A stretch of DNA of 64,000 nt from Bacillaceae bacterium IKA-2. GTDB lineage: Bacteria; Bacillota; Bacilli; Bacillales; Anaerobacillaceae. Each line of letters begins with the position of its first letter. The first letter of the stretch is position 1. Shown here piece by piece: positions 8,348-15,961 of this stretch. The position numbers and the translations under genes were made by a program. The notes beneath the pieces were generated by a model. It saw only the letters and a program-made list of their open reading frames with translations, made no database searches and had not been told where the DNA came from. The stretch is taken from positions 3,906,001 to 3,970,000 of the forward strand of contig CP134492.1 in assembly GCA_031761875.1 (NCBI GenBank), read 5' to 3'.

Positions 8348-8682
8348 TAGTTAACACCGCTCTTTCTTTTCTTATTAAACTTCCGAACAGCTCCGAAAAG
8401 CATAAAGCCTCCATTTATAGCTGCAAATGAACCTAACAAAGACCAATTAGCTCCTGTTTCTTCATATTCATGGCCATCATCTCCATGACCGTCGTCTCCG
8501 TGGTCATCTGTTTCTCCATGACCATGAGCATCCATTTCAGCTTGATCCATTTCCTCATGACCTTCGTCAATCTCTTCATCATGACTATGATCATCTTCCT
8601 GTTCAGCGGCAAACACCTGAAATGGCAGTGCCAACAAGAGAATAAAAAATAATACATTTAATACTCTTATTCTATTTTTCAT
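8347..8682 (-). CDS. His-rich exported protein with a C-terminal membrane anchor
   Basis: A 111-residue protein with a signal peptide (cleavage after VFA near 25), a His/Asp/Glu-rich stretch (about 30-75, repeats of HGDDGH type) and one membrane helix near the C-terminus (about 80-98) followed by a basic tail. The histidine-rich outer segment should collect divalent metal ions. It is the first gene of the operon, with GGAGG ahead of the ATG, and overlaps the polyferredoxin gene. Direct-repeat operator site 3 lies about 55 nt upstream. The family is not one I can name. Confidence 0.75.
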   Translation of the reverse strand: MKNRIRVLNVLFFILLLALPFQVFAAEQEDDHSHDEEIDEGHEEMDQAEMDAHGHGETDDHGDDGHGDDGHEYEETGANWSLLGSFAAINGGFMLFGAVRKFNKKRKSGVN

Positions 8683-8734
8683 TTTTTTTCCTCCAATTTC
8701 TAACTACTTATTATTTATAGAATAGAGGAAGTTT

Positions 8735-8755
8735 ATGAAGAAACATTTAAGAAAT
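8735..8755 (-). promoter_or_regulatory. Direct-repeat operator, site 3 (His-rich/polyferredoxin operon)
   Basis: On the minus strand TTTCTT-N5-TTTCTTCAT, followed 18 nt later by TATAAA as a likely -10 box. The second half site therefore takes the -35 position, as for activators of the OmpR family. Confidence 0.6.
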
Positions 8756-8899
8756 TATGTACATATTGATCACTATTAGCAAAAAATGTTCACAATCAAA
8801 ATTTACCAACTTTTTCAGAATCATCAGGAGCTGAAACACAGCTTCGGGATCGATTATAATTAATATTTTTTCTAATAGCCCTTTATTAAGTTAAATCAA

Positions 8900-9296
8900 G
8901 GCACCCCTTCGGACAGGATCGCACTTTCCACTCATCGCCCTGTCCGATCAAGGCACCCCTTCGGACAGGATCGCACTTTCCACTCATCGCCCTGTCCGAA
9001 CATGGCACCCCTTCGGACAAGATCGCGCTTTCCACTCAACGGCCTGTCCGAACATGGCACCCCTTCGGACAAGATCGCGCTTTCCACTCATCAGCCTGTC
9101 CGAACATGGCACCCCTTCGGACAGGATCGCACTTTCCACTCATCGCCCTGTCCGAACAAGGCACCCCTTCGGACAGGATCGCACTTTCCACTCATCGCCC
9201 TGTCCGAACATGGCACCCCTTCGGACAGGATCGTACTTTCCACTCATCGCCCTGTCCGAACATGGCACCCCTTCGGACATAATCGCGCTTTCCGAA
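8900..9296. repeat. Tandem array of eight 52-bp hairpin units
   Basis: The units start at 8900, 8952, 9004, 9056, 9108, 9160, 9212 and 9264, an exact 52-bp period. Each begins GGCACCCCTTCGGACAGG and ends with CCTGTCCGAA, so TTCGGACAGG and CCTGTCCGAA form a 10-bp stem around a conserved loop. The eighth unit is cut short. There are no spacers, so it is not a CRISPR array. The period is not a multiple of three and the open frames across it change phase, so it does not code. It is more GC-rich than its surroundings. Confidence 0.95.
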
Positions 9297-9319
9297 AAAT
9301 ATGGGTGAAGTCACGATCA

Positions 9320-9359
9320 AAAACAACCGAGTAGCCTAACACGGCTACTCGGTTGTTTT
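9320..9359. terminator. Bidirectional terminator hairpin
   Basis: A perfect 17-bp stem from AAAACAACCGAGTAGCC, loop TAACAC, with A/T runs built into the stem. Nearly the same hairpin, including the loop, serves the tmRNA gene at 27446-27487. Confidence 0.85.
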
Positions 9360-9430
9360 GTTATAGGCTCTGGCTATTGGCTGTGGTTGCTATAAAGCTT
9401 GTTTTCTTTGGGAATTTACATAGGTTGATA

Positions 9431-9590
9431 TTAAGCCGATTTTTTCTTCTTTTTTGCATAAATTATTCTGTGTATTTCTACCTCATCATTATTAACGACA
9501 TAATACTTAATTTTATACATCACCTTTATCCAGCTTTTTAGTAAGCCTTGCTCTTAAATCTGACAACACTTCTTCGTGTGTATATCGTTT
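9431..9590 (-). pseudogene. Decayed toxin-antitoxin remnant
   Basis: On the minus strand an open stretch after an in-frame TGA reads YTHEEVLSDLRARLTKKL and ends at 9513, like the C-terminus of RelB/Phd-type antitoxins. Overlapping its stop, 9520-9431 reads MYKIKYYVVNNDEVEIHRII plus a Lys-rich end, like the last strands of a ParE/RelE toxin. Only the tails survive, so neither is functional. The rest of 9361-9637 shows nothing else. Recognition is by pattern only. Confidence 0.4.
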
Positions 9591-9637
9591 TCAGTTGACT
9601 TGGCTTCTGGGCTTGTTGTTCCGGTAAAATAATATAA

Positions 9638-9686
9638 AAAAAGAGGTAGTCCCAAAAATATATATTTTAGAGACTACCTCTTTTTC
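9638..9686. terminator. Terminator after the methyltransferase gene
   Basis: A 12-bp perfect stem (AAAGAGGTAGTC with GACTACCTCTTT) with A and T runs on either side works for both strands and lies 40 nt beyond the methyltransferase stop. Confidence 0.85.
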
Positions 9687-9726
9687 ATATTATGTTTTCA
9701 ATATCTCAAACTCGTAACAGCACAAA

Positions 9727-10407
9727 CTAATTCTCCCACTTTGCTACTATGTAACCTGCTTTTTCAAATGAATATGTTTTTCTTCGCTCTGCTTCTAGCT
9801 TTTTCGCTTCAACTTCATTTTCAAAGTCATCCATTGTAACGAATAACCCATATTTTATTTCAATAGGCAATTGTTTGTACATTTTTTTAATTTCATCTAC
9901 ATTAAAAAATGAAGCTTTATGGAATACACTATCTTTATCCCCTTTTCCCTTTTCCTGATACATTTCCCCCCAAAAACTTTCCTTCCCAATAAAACCACAA
10001 ACAAATCGTCCCCCAGGTTTTAATACACGTAACGCTTCATTTACAACCTGTTTTGGATTTTCCACAAATTCCATGACAATATTTGATACAACCAAATCAA
10101 ATGAACCATCTGCAAATGGAAGTTTGTGAATATCACCTTGAATGAACTGGATCTTTTCTGCATTTGCTTTTTCATTTGCTTTAGCTAACATTTCTGTTGA
10201 TAGATCAATTCCAGTAACTTCAAGACCTAGTTCTGACAACCAATAAGAATAAATTCCTGTGCCGCAACCTATATCCAACGCCACTTCTCCCCTTGTCGGA
10301 CGAGCAACTTCTTTAATAAGGTTCTTTTCTAGTTTGTCAACAAAGGACCCCAATGGCGTCTGACACCACTGATCATAATCAGATGCGGATTTGTTAAATA
10401 AAGCCAT
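9727..10407 (-). CDS. Class I SAM-dependent methyltransferase
   Basis: A 226-residue Rossmann methyltransferase. SAM motif I is ALDIGCGTG near residue 43, followed by the acidic GIDLS motif, GDIHKLPFADGSFD and LKPGG. This set is typical of the Methyltransf_11/UbiE-like group acting on small molecules; the substrate is not evident. I chose the ATG at 10407 because AAAGGATGG precedes it; the longer frame from 10437 has no ribosome binding site. A hairpin (10429-10474) lies in its leader. It forms a single-gene unit. Confidence 0.88.
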   Translation of the reverse strand: MALFNKSASDYDQWCQTPLGSFVDKLEKNLIKEVARPTRGEVALDIGCGTGIYSYWLSELGLEVTGIDLSTEMLAKANEKANAEKIQFIQGDIHKLPFADGSFDLVVSNIVMEFVENPKQVVNEALRVLKPGGRFVCGFIGKESFWGEMYQEKGKGDKDSVFHKASFFNVDEIKKMYKQLPIEIKYGLFVTMDDFENEVEAKKLEAERRKTYSFEKAGYIVAKWEN

Positions 10408-10428
10408 TCCATTCCATCCTTTCAAAAT

Positions 10429-10474
10429 AGCCACCATTACTTTTGTTCAAAAAGGTAACGGTGGCTGGTTTTTT
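10429..10474 (+). terminator. Hairpin with T run in the methyltransferase leader
   Basis: AGCCACCATTAC pairs with GTAACGGTGGCT (one mismatch) and is followed on the plus strand by T6. It looks like a plus-strand terminator although no plus-strand gene precedes it. On the minus strand it would fold in the methyltransferase 5' leader. Confidence 0.55.
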
Positions 10475-10869
10475 AATTAAATTTGTCTTAACTTATTTCC
10501 ATTCAGTTTCCAAATCCCACCAATAAATAAACTAATGCTAAATAGGACTAATTTCAATTTTTTAGTAATGCTTTTGTTAATAACTTTACCTTCAGATTTA
10601 TTGTATTTTAGTTTTAACAATAAAGGAAATGCATAATTATTATTAGACTTATAATGTTTTTGCATGGTTGATGAACGTAATAAAAGAGCCAAGTAGATGT
10701 TAACTTGGCTCTTAATAAAAATTATTACTTTTTGGCTTCCCACTATCCAAAATGAATACTCTTCTTGTTTTAAAACACATGTCAGTAGCTGCGTTAATAG
10801 ACCTTAAAGCTTAGCTAAATATACACAAAGATCCATTTAAAGGTGGAAGGTTGAGTTACATCTATGACC
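10475..10869. other. Intergenic stretch with no convincing gene
   Basis: A minus-strand 88-codon frame (10477-10743) runs through the hairpin at 10685-10712 and has no ribosome binding site, so I do not call it. Its last 30 codons encode a basic, membrane-helix-like segment, possibly the tail of a lost gene. Confidence 0.5.
10685..10712 (-). terminator. Probable terminator of the hydroxybutyrate cluster
   Basis: AGAGCCAAGT pairs perfectly with ACTTGGCTCT around an 8-nt loop; the minus strand continues TTTTATT. It is the first hairpin after the last gene of the cluster. Confidence 0.6.
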
Positions 10870-11649
10870 CTATTGTGCAGTATAGCCACCATCGATAACA
10901 ACCGCTTGACCAGTGATGGATTTCCCCATATCGCTTGCTAGAAACATTGCATAATCAGCAATTTCTTTTGATTGTAATAATCTTTTTTGTGGGACTAACG
11001 GGTAAATTACTTCTTCCAAAACTTTATCTAGTGGAACGTTTCTTGTAGTAGCTAGATCGTTTAATTGATTTCGTACTAATGGTGTGTCCACATACCCGGG
11101 GCAAAGAGCATTTACAGTAATACCATGCTCAGCTCCCTCTAAAGCAGCTACTTTTGTTAATCCAATTACCCCGTGCTTAGCGGTGTTATATCCTGCTTTC
11201 CCAGCAAATCCAACCAGCCCATTAATAGATGCAACATTAATAATTCGCCCAAATTTTTGCTGTTTCATTATTGGAAAAGCGTGTTTTATTCCTAAAAATG
11301 CTCCAGTAACCATAACTTTAAGTAATAGTTCAAATTTTTCTGTTGGAAAGTCTTCTAGTGGTGAAACATGCTGAAATCCTGCATTATTGATTAAAATGTC
11401 TAATCTACCATAGTGCTCGTAGGCTTCATTTATAGTTGATTTAATTTCTTCTTCAGAGCTAACGTTACACTTCAATCCGATTACTTCAAAGCCTCTATTT
11501 TTCAAAGACAAGGTTTGCTTCTGAACAAGTTCCTCATTCAAGTCTGTAAGGATAACTTTTGCACCTTTCTCAGCAAAGCTCTCGGCAATTTCTAAGCCGA
11601 TCCCGCTTGCAGCTCCAGTAATAAAGACAACCTTATTTTTGATATTCAT
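10870..11649 (-). CDS. D-3-hydroxybutyrate dehydrogenase (SDR family)
   Basis: A 259-residue short-chain dehydrogenase with the NAD-binding TGAASGIG (11-18), NNAG (88-91) and the catalytic S141, Y154 and K158. FQHVSPLEDFP and CPGYVDTPLVRNQL match the hydroxybutyrate dehydrogenase subgroup rather than FabG. It oxidises D-3-hydroxybutyrate to acetoacetate with NAD. It is the last gene of the cluster, directly after scoB (18-nt gap), whose product would activate the acetoacetate. The start is the ATG at 11649 after a GGGGGAAACG ribosome binding site. Confidence 0.88.
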   Translation of the reverse strand: MNIKNKVVFITGAASGIGLEIAESFAEKGAKVILTDLNEELVQKQTLSLKNRGFEVIGLKCNVSSEEEIKSTINEAYEHYGRLDILINNAGFQHVSPLEDFPTEKFELLLKVMVTGAFLGIKHAFPIMKQQKFGRIINVASINGLVGFAGKAGYNTAKHGVIGLTKVAALEGAEHGITVNALCPGYVDTPLVRNQLNDLATTRNVPLDKVLEEVIYPLVPQKRLLQSKEIADYAMFLASDMGKSITGQAVVIDGGYTAQ

Positions 11650-11667
11650 ATTCGTTTCCCCCTTTCA

Positions 11668-12306
11668 TCAGTTACCAACAGCAATAATCAATTCTGGTTC
11701 GGTTGAATTTTGAATATCCTCAACTGTGAATCCATCCATGACTTCAATTAGCATCAAGCCCTTATCTGTCACATCAATAACTGCTCGATCCGTGATAATT
11801 CTATTTACAACAGCTTTGCCTGTAAGCGGGAGACTACATTGCTTTAAAATTTTCGGTTCGCCGTTTCGATTGACATGATCCATGATGATAACAACTCTAC
11901 GGGCGCCATGAACTAAATCCATTGCCCCACCCATCCCTTTAATCATTTTTCCTGGAATCATCCAGTTTGCCAAATCACCATTCTCAGCTACTTCCATTGC
12001 CCCTAGTATAGCTAGATCTATATGGCCTCCGCGGATCATCGCAAATGATTCTGCACTACTAAAATACGATGCTCCTTCTATCGTTGTCACCGTTTCTTTT
12101 CCTGCATTTATTAAATCTGCATCTACTTTATCTTTAGTTGGATATGGACCAATTCCTAACAAACCATTTTCCGATTGTAGGACCACTTGCTTATTGTCAG
12201 AAATAAAATTTGCTACAAGTGTCGGCATTCCGATACCTAAATTAACGAAGAAACCATCTTCAATTTCTTTTTCAGCACGTCGCGCAATTCGTTCACGAGT
12301 ATTCAC
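11668..12306 (-). CDS. scoB: 3-oxoacid CoA-transferase subunit B
   Basis: A 212-residue beta subunit of a family I CoA-transferase. The catalytic Glu46 lies in QSENGLLG and the GxGGAMDL motif is present. With subunit A it transfers CoA from succinyl-CoA (or another donor) to acetoacetate. The gene starts at GTG, 9 nt after the second GGAGG of a doubled site. It follows scoA after an unusual 142-bp gap that holds a dispersed repeat remnant. Confidence 0.93.
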   Translation of the reverse strand: MNTRERIARRAEKEIEDGFFVNLGIGMPTLVANFISDNKQVVLQSENGLLGIGPYPTKDKVDADLINAGKETVTTIEGASYFSSAESFAMIRGGHIDLAILGAMEVAENGDLANWMIPGKMIKGMGGAMDLVHGARRVVIIMDHVNRNGEPKILKQCSLPLTGKAVVNRIITDRAVIDVTDKGLMLIEVMDGFTVEDIQNSTEPELIIAVGN

Positions 12307-12392
12307 TATTTAGCGCCTCCTCCAATATATTAGTTAAAAAAGAATAATCATTTTAAAACTCAGAAAAAATTTAACTATTCATGCGTGTTACG

Positions 12393-12450
12393 AATAATCA
12401 GAGCCAACGAAGAGAACCGCAAGCTTAATTGCCGGATTTGACTTCCCCTT
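12393..12450. repeat. Degenerate GATAATCA inverted-repeat element between scoA and scoB
   Basis: AATAATCAGAGCCAACGAAG and the following GGATTTGACTTCCCC resemble the ends of the element at 43395-43535 with its centre lost. It touches the 3' end of scoA. Confidence 0.45.
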
Positions 12451-13147
12451 ATTCGCTCACTGTTAGTCGTTCAATCCGCTTCTCCTGCTTACCAACAATT
12501 AGTCGCTGCACATAAATACTCGGAGTGTGAATTTGGTCGGGTGGTAATTCTCCTATTTCATAAAGCTCTTCCAGTTCTGCAATCGTTACCTTACCGGCTG
12601 TTGCAACCATCGGATTAAAATTTTGGGCCGTTTTATTATAAATGAGATTTCCCATCTTATCGCCTTTCATTGCTTTAACCAAACTGAAATCTGCAACAAG
12701 AGCTTCTTCTAACAAATATTCTTTACCATTAAATACCTTTTTTTCCTTTCCTTCAGCAATTGGTGTTCCAACTCCAGCTGGTGTATAAAATGCTGGAATA
12801 CCCGCCCCACCAGCACGGATTTTCTCTGCTAGCGTACCTTGGGGAACTAATTCCACCTCAAGCTCTCCCGATAATACTTGCCGTTCAAACTCTTTATTTT
12901 CACCGACATATGATGAAATCATTTTTTTAACTTGCTTGTTTTTTAACAGCAAGCCTAAGCCCCAGTCATCAACACCACAATTATTTGAGATAATAATTAG
13001 ATCTTTGACCTCACGCTCTAGCAAAGCTTTAATGAGGTTTTCTGGTATTCCACATAGGCCGAATCCTCCTACCATTAGCGTCGCACCATCTTGAACATCC
13101 TTAACTGCCTCAACAAAGGAAGTATGAATTAATTTCAACAGCTTCAC
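12449..13147 (-). CDS. scoA: 3-oxoacid CoA-transferase subunit A
   Basis: A 232-residue alpha subunit with the CoA-binding glycine loop ([12 protein letters not shown]), [12 protein letters not shown] and [15 protein letters not shown], all standard for ScoA/AtoD. It pairs with the scoB product encoded next. The last codons run up to a repeat remnant, so the extreme C-terminus may differ from relatives. The ATG at 13147 follows a GGAGAG site. Confidence 0.93.
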   Translation of the reverse strand: MKLLKLIHTSFVEAVKDVQDGATLMVGGFGLCGIPENLIKALLEREVKDLIIISNNCGVDDWGLGLLLKNKQVKKMISSYVGENKEFERQVLSGELEVELVPQGTLAEKIRAGGAGIPAFYTPAGVGTPIAEGKEKKVFNGKEYLLEEALVADFSLVKAMKGDKMGNLIYNKTAQNFNPMVATAGKVTIAELEELYEIGELPPDQIHTPSIYVQRLIVGKQEKRIERLTVSE

Positions 13148-13194
13148 TCTCCTTATTTATATTTTTAAACAGATTTCATCTAAAACTTATTGAA

Positions 13195-13320
13195 TCACCT
13201 AAACCTTTGTGACATTTCTTGAAGGTTATCTAATGCAGGTGAAACACTTTGAATCGATGATGAAATCTCATGGGAATGTCCATGTTCAGAAGTCGCTAGT
13301 TCTTTTACTGTAAAGGCGCG
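13195..13320 (-). pseudogene. C-terminal remnant of a methyl-accepting chemotaxis protein
   Basis: In the gap before scoA, the minus strand reads ELATSEHGHSHEISSSIQSV, then SPALDNLQEMSQRFR and a stop. This is the pattern of the last helix of bacterial chemoreceptors, which end in LQ-x-M/L-V-x-RF. Upstream the frame closes at a stop near 13327, so only some 40 codons are left. It suggests a receptor gene once lay between the two CoA-transferase loci. Confidence 0.5.
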
Positions 13321-13344
13321 ACCAGTTTATATGCATTTAACACT

Positions 13345-14922
13345 TTAACTTTTCAAACCTAATAAATCCTCATTAAAAATTCGGTCATCCATAAACTTTA
13401 ATCTGTCGGAAATAATCGGTATGAAATCCATTTGTGAAAGAATATCTTTCTCTAGATCGATACCTGGAGCTATTTCAGTTAGGACAAGTCCTTTTTCTTG
13501 AATTTCAAAAACCGCTCTTTCAGTAACCAAGAGAACTATTTTCTCAGGGTCCTTCTGTCTTTCATATAATCCGTTATACGTAATTTGTTCGACTTTTTTT
13601 ATAAATTTTTTAGACTTTCCCTCTTGAAGAATAAGCAACTTTCCATTTTCAACTTTGGTTTTCAAGCCACTGGCGGTAAAAGTGCCACAAAATATAACTT
13701 CTTTGGCATTTTGAGATATATCGATAAATCCACCACAACCAGTAACCTTATCACCAAATTTTGATACATTGAAATTCGCTTTTTCATCACATTGTGCCAT
13801 TCCTAAAAAGGTAATATCTATTCCCCCACCATTATAAAAATCAAACTGATAAGGTTCATCGAGAATAGCGTGAGGAGATAACGCGCTCCCAAAATTTAGC
13901 CCCACTAATGGTATACCACCGATTACGCCTGGTTCAACTGTGGCCGTATAGTTTCCAGCTATACCTTCCTCTTTTAAAATTTCAGCAACCCCCTCCGGGA
14001 TTCCAATACCATAATTAATAACGCTCATGTCCTTTGTCATTTGCATAGCTGCTCTTCTGGCAATGATTTTTCGATCAGTTAATTGGAATTCACTTGGACT
14101 GTTCTCATAAATTCGATGATTAGATATAAAGTCTTCGTTAAAAAGCGTGCCCGCTGTTTGCATATGGTTATTTATGTCTTGTACCTCTACAACATAATCA
14201 ACAAAAATACCCGGAATGACAACATCCTTCGTATTCAGTTTGCCACTTTTCAACTTACGCTCAACTTGAACAATGACTATGCCCCCATTATTTTTTGCCG
14301 CCATTGCTGCAGATAGACTTTCTAACGTAAGTGCCTCTTTTGAAAAACCAATATTTCCATCCTCATCAGCTTCAGTTCCGCGTATAAGAGCATAATCAAT
14401 TTTTTGTGATGGATAAAATAAAAACTCTTTATCATTAATCTCTAGTTTTTGTACTAATGCTTCTGTTGTAATGCTATTGAGTTTGCCCCCTTCATAATCT
14501 GGATCTACAAAAGTTCCTAGTCCTACATGGGTTAGAACACCTGGCTTTTTAGCCGCCATTTCCCTAAACATATGGCTAAGTACACCTTGAGGAAAATTAT
14601 AGGCAATAATTTTATTTGCGACCACAAGCGGACCTAGTTTTTTTGTTAAACCATAGTATCCACCAATCGTTTTCTTAATAAGACCTTCATGGCAAAAGTG
14701 ATTTAAGCCACGAACATATCCCACATCTCCTATTCCTGAAGCCCACATTAAAGAGAGATTTTTTGGATATCCAGTTTCTAAATAACGTTTTTCGATCTCA
14801 ATAAAAAGTTCTTCTGTCGCACCTGTCATCATAAAACCACACGTACCAATACTTGCTTCATCAGGTATCATTTTCGCTGCTTCATTTGCAGTAATAAATT
14901 CAACTCTACTCAATGCATTCAC
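13345..14922 (-). CDS. Family I acyl-CoA:carboxylate CoA-transferase, fused subunits (YdiF type)
   Basis: A 525-residue protein with the A and B halves of a family I CoA-transferase joined in one chain (about 1-270 and 280-515). The catalytic Glu330 is in TVEPGVIGG, and GGGIDITFLGMAQCD and GCGGFIDI follow. The family includes acetate, propionate and 3-oxoacid CoA-transferases. It is a second CoA-transferase beside ScoAB and may act on the imported acid. GAGGTG precedes the ATG. It is separated from scoA by the chemoreceptor remnant. Confidence 0.88.
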   Translation of the reverse strand: MNALSRVEFITANEAAKMIPDEASIGTCGFMMTGATEELFIEIEKRYLETGYPKNLSLMWASGIGDVGYVRGLNHFCHEGLIKKTIGGYYGLTKKLGPLVVANKIIAYNFPQGVLSHMFREMAAKKPGVLTHVGLGTFVDPDYEGGKLNSITTEALVQKLEINDKEFLFYPSQKIDYALIRGTEADEDGNIGFSKEALTLESLSAAMAAKNNGGIVIVQVERKLKSGKLNTKDVVIPGIFVDYVVEVQDINNHMQTAGTLFNEDFISNHRIYENSPSEFQLTDRKIIARRAAMQMTKDMSVINYGIGIPEGVAEILKEEGIAGNYTATVEPGVIGGIPLVGLNFGSALSPHAILDEPYQFDFYNGGGIDITFLGMAQCDEKANFNVSKFGDKVTGCGGFIDISQNAKEVIFCGTFTASGLKTKVENGKLLILQEGKSKKFIKKVEQITYNGLYERQKDPEKIVLLVTERAVFEIQEKGLVLTEIAPGIDLEKDILSQMDFIPIISDRLKFMDDRIFNEDLLGLKS

Positions 14923-14975
14923 CTCATCAAAATCATAATATTAAATGAAATTCATTCTATTAAATGGTAAATAAT

Positions 14976-15716
14976 TTAGATCACTAACCCACCACTAACG
15001 TCAATAACTGCACCATTGATATAACTTGCTTCATCTGATGCTAAGAATGCGTAGACGTTTGCAATTTCTTCAGCTTTACCTAATCGACGAAGGGGTACTT
15101 TCGCTTCCATTGCTTTAATTACTTTTTCAGGCATTTGTGCAATGATCGGTGTGGCAATAAATCCAGGACAAACTGCATTAGAGCGAATACCATCCTTCCC
15201 GAGTTCTTTCGCCCATGTCTTGGTCATTCCAATAACACCAAACTTCGTAGCTGCATAGTTGGTTTGACCAAAATTACCATAAATTCCAACGACAGACGAA
15301 GCATTTAAGATAACACCAGAGTTTTGTTGTTTCATAATATCTACAATAGCTCTTGTAGTATTATAGGTTCCTTTTAAATTGACATCTATTACCTTGTCAA
15401 ATTGATCTTCAGTCATTTTGTCTAACTGGGCATCATCAATAATCCCAGCATTATTTACTAAAACATCGATTCGGGCATATTTTTTGATAATTTCAGCAAC
15501 CATTTCAGTGATTTGTTGTTTATTAGTAATATCCACTTTAAATTTCATGATTTTTCCACCAAATTCTACAATACTAGAAACGGTTTCTTCCATTCCAATT
15601 TCATTTAAATCAACAATAATGACTTCGGAACCTTCTTTAGCGAATTTAATTGCTGTTGCTTGCCCAATTCCAGAGCCACCACCAGTAATAATTGATACTT
15701 TATCTTTTAACCTCAT
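14976..15716 (-). CDS. Short-chain dehydrogenase, FabG/PhaB-like
   Basis: A 246-residue SDR with TGGGSGIG (11-18), NNAG and the S-Y-K triad in ASSVVGIYGNFGQTNYAATK. The C-terminal IDVSGGLVI is as in 3-oxoacyl-ACP and acetoacetyl-CoA reductases. Given the neighbours it probably acts on a 3-hydroxyacyl/3-oxoacyl-CoA couple; direction and chain length are not readable. It follows the OB-fold gene by 11 nt and belongs to the same operon. Confidence 0.85.
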   Translation of the reverse strand: MRLKDKVSIITGGGSGIGQATAIKFAKEGSEVIIVDLNEIGMEETVSSIVEFGGKIMKFKVDITNKQQITEMVAEIIKKYARIDVLVNNAGIIDDAQLDKMTEDQFDKVIDVNLKGTYNTTRAIVDIMKQQNSGVILNASSVVGIYGNFGQTNYAATKFGVIGMTKTWAKELGKDGIRSNAVCPGFIATPIIAQMPEKVIKAMEAKVPLRRLGKAEEIANVYAFLASDEASYINGAVIDVSGGLVI

Positions 15717-15727
15717 TTTTTGATCTC

Positions 15728-15961
15728 CTACTCTTTTATTAATGAATAAATAGATTTTCCATTCTCATTATTTTTTAAAAACTCTACTTCCATCCCAATC
15801 TGAATGACTTGGTCCTTAGAATATCCTTCTACCCGAGTAAGGAACCTACTTTGCTCATCTTCAACTACCGCCATAAGATAAGGAACACGTTTAGAATGTT
15901 CTACTGAACCAATATGAATGACTGTATATGTATATATTTTAGCTTTTTTAGACAAAATCAC
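15728..15961 (-). CDS. OB-fold (DUF35-type) thiolase partner without the zinc ribbon
   Basis: A 77-residue beta-rich protein. PYLMAVVE, RFLTRVEGY and IGMEVEF match the OB-fold half of DUF35 proteins, which bind thiolases and help channel CoA substrates. The usual N-terminal four-cysteine rubredoxin-like ribbon is absent; there is no cysteine at all. The start is GTG in a GTGA overlap with the thiolase stop, so the two are coupled, as expected for partner subunits. Confidence 0.7.
   Translation of the reverse strand: MILSKKAKIYTYTVIHIGSVEHSKRVPYLMAVVEDEQSRFLTRVEGYSKDQVIQIGMEVEFLKNNENGKSIYSLIKE

Noticed and set aside
8900-9296. Possible CRISPR array
   Set aside because: Units are contiguous with no variable spacers, the whole 52 bp repeats, and no cas genes are present.
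9002-9334. Overlapping plus-strand frames of 110 and 84 codons with repeated Pro/Leu/Ser/Arg segments
   Set aside because: They are open only because the 52-bp repeat has no stops in these phases. The peptide repeats shift phase with each unit, there is no ribosome binding site, and codon use is unlike the neighbours.
10477-10743. 88-codon minus-strand frame as a gene
   Set aside because: It reads through a terminator-like hairpin (10685-10712), lacks a ribosome binding site and shows no recognisable family; only its hydrophobic C-terminal part might be a relic.
14936-14960. ATGAAATTCATTCTATT near 14945 as a sixth copy of the palindromic element
   Set aside because: Only one end-like segment is present, with no partner end or GCCAC core nearby; it is likely chance in AT-rich DNA.
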